From NCBI GenBank assembly GCA_902797405.1, contig CADBSP010000074.1, forward strand, positions 1 through 6,354: 6,354 nucleotides of DNA. Direction: 5' to 3'. The translations under genes and the position numbers were made by a program. Numbering within the stretch: position 1 is the stretch's first letter; every line of letters starts with the position of its first letter. This document shows, piece by piece, positions 6,241 to 6,354 of the stretch. A model generated the notes under the pieces. It was not told the DNA's origin, searched no databases, and worked only from the letters and a program-made list of their open reading frames with translations. Source of the DNA: an uncultured Eubacteriales bacterium. GTDB taxonomy: Bacteria; Bacillota; Clostridia; Peptostreptococcales; Anaerovoracaceae.

Positions 6241-6271
6241 AACGGAGCTCCATCCAAAGAGCTCCGTTTTT
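6241..6271 (+). terminator. Intrinsic terminator of the xpt-nup operon
   Basis: AACGGAGCTC (6241-6250) pairs perfectly with GAGCTCCGTT (6259-6268) over 10 bp, around an eight-base loop. A T run (6267-6271) follows at once. It is a strong intrinsic terminator, and it is also the apparent target of the group II intron that begins at about 6276. Confidence 0.93.
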
Positions 6272-6275
6272 GCTA

Positions 6276-6354
6276 GTATGACGGGCATGCCGTCAATCTG
6301 TGGTGAAAGTCCACAAGGGGCGTAGCCAACGACGAACCCCATAGCGACTCCCAA
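6276..6354 (+). mobile_element. Group II intron, probably class C, 5' end only (runs off the window)
   Basis: The sequence from GTATG at 6276 resembles the start of domain I of group IIC introns such as the Oceanobacillus iheyensis intron, compared from memory. There is a boundary close to the GUGYG consensus (third base A instead of G). TGACGG (6279-6284) pairs with CCGTCA (6290-6295) around GCATG. TGTGG (6299-6303) pairs with CCACA (6311-6315) around the conserved-looking TGAAAGT loop, and GGGG (6317-6320) pairs with CCCC (6337-6340). Group IIC introns characteristically insert just past intrinsic terminator hairpins, and this one begins four bases after the operon terminator's T run. The reverse transcriptase/maturase gene and catalytic domains V and VI, if present, lie outside the window. 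Class is inferred from site choice and start sequence. Confidence 0.75.

Noticed and set aside
5975..6257. Minus-strand reading frames at the end of nupQ and in the 3' region
   Set aside because: They overlap nupQ codons or the terminator, lack plausible ribosome binding sites, and encode nothing recognisable.
6156..6281. 41-codon reading frame after nupQ
   Set aside because: It reads through the terminator stem and into the intron, has low-complexity basic/proline content and no recognisable product.

Overview
The window looks like chromosomal DNA from a low-to-mid GC Gram-positive bacterium (Bacillota, most likely class Clostridia). The signs are strong AGGAGG-type ribosome binding sites, a TTG start codon, a Lys-rich lipoprotein signal peptide with a Gly/Ser linker, a guanine riboswitch ahead of xpt, and a clostridial-type BMP nucleoside transporter. 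All genes are on the + strand and form one apparent operon for purine salvage and uptake.

Layout. Positions 1-247 hold an A-tract-rich promoter and a separate RNA of about 180 nt. That RNA has a long-range two-part stem and ends in its own intrinsic terminator. I cannot name it; a 6S-like RNA or an unclassified leader or riboswitch are the options. Positions 267-297 hold a second, extended -10 promoter inside a 6-bp dyad. Positions 317-460 are a guanine-class purine riboswitch (C at the specificity position) with a transcription terminator that abuts the ribosome binding site of xpt. Then follow xpt (xanthine phosphoribosyltransferase, 477-1046), a BMP-family substrate-binding lipoprotein (1083-2342), a 13-bp intercistronic hairpin (2436-2468), a double-NBD ABC ATPase (2501-4048), and two ABC permeases (4041-5147 and 5147-6142) with overlapping start and stop codons. 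The operon closes with a strong intrinsic terminator (6241-6271).

Four bases after that terminator, at about 6276, the 5' end of a group II intron begins, apparently of class C, and it runs off the window edge. Both the intron-start sequence and folding and the site choice (just past a terminator hairpin) fit group IIC introns.

How it works together. The BMP lipoprotein captures a nucleoside outside the cell, and the two permeases with their ATPase import it, as in the NupNOPQ guanosine transporter of Bacillus subtilis. The released base feeds phosphoribosyltransferase salvage, with Xpt converting xanthine (and more weakly guanine) to the nucleotide. The riboswitch closes the loop: when guanine is abundant, transcription should stop before xpt, and because no terminator separates xpt from nupN the transporter should fall with it. 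The hairpin after nupN probably sets a higher level of binding protein than of membrane components. The least explained part is the independent RNA at 69-247, which shares a 10-base core with the riboswitch but does not fold as a canonical purine aptamer.
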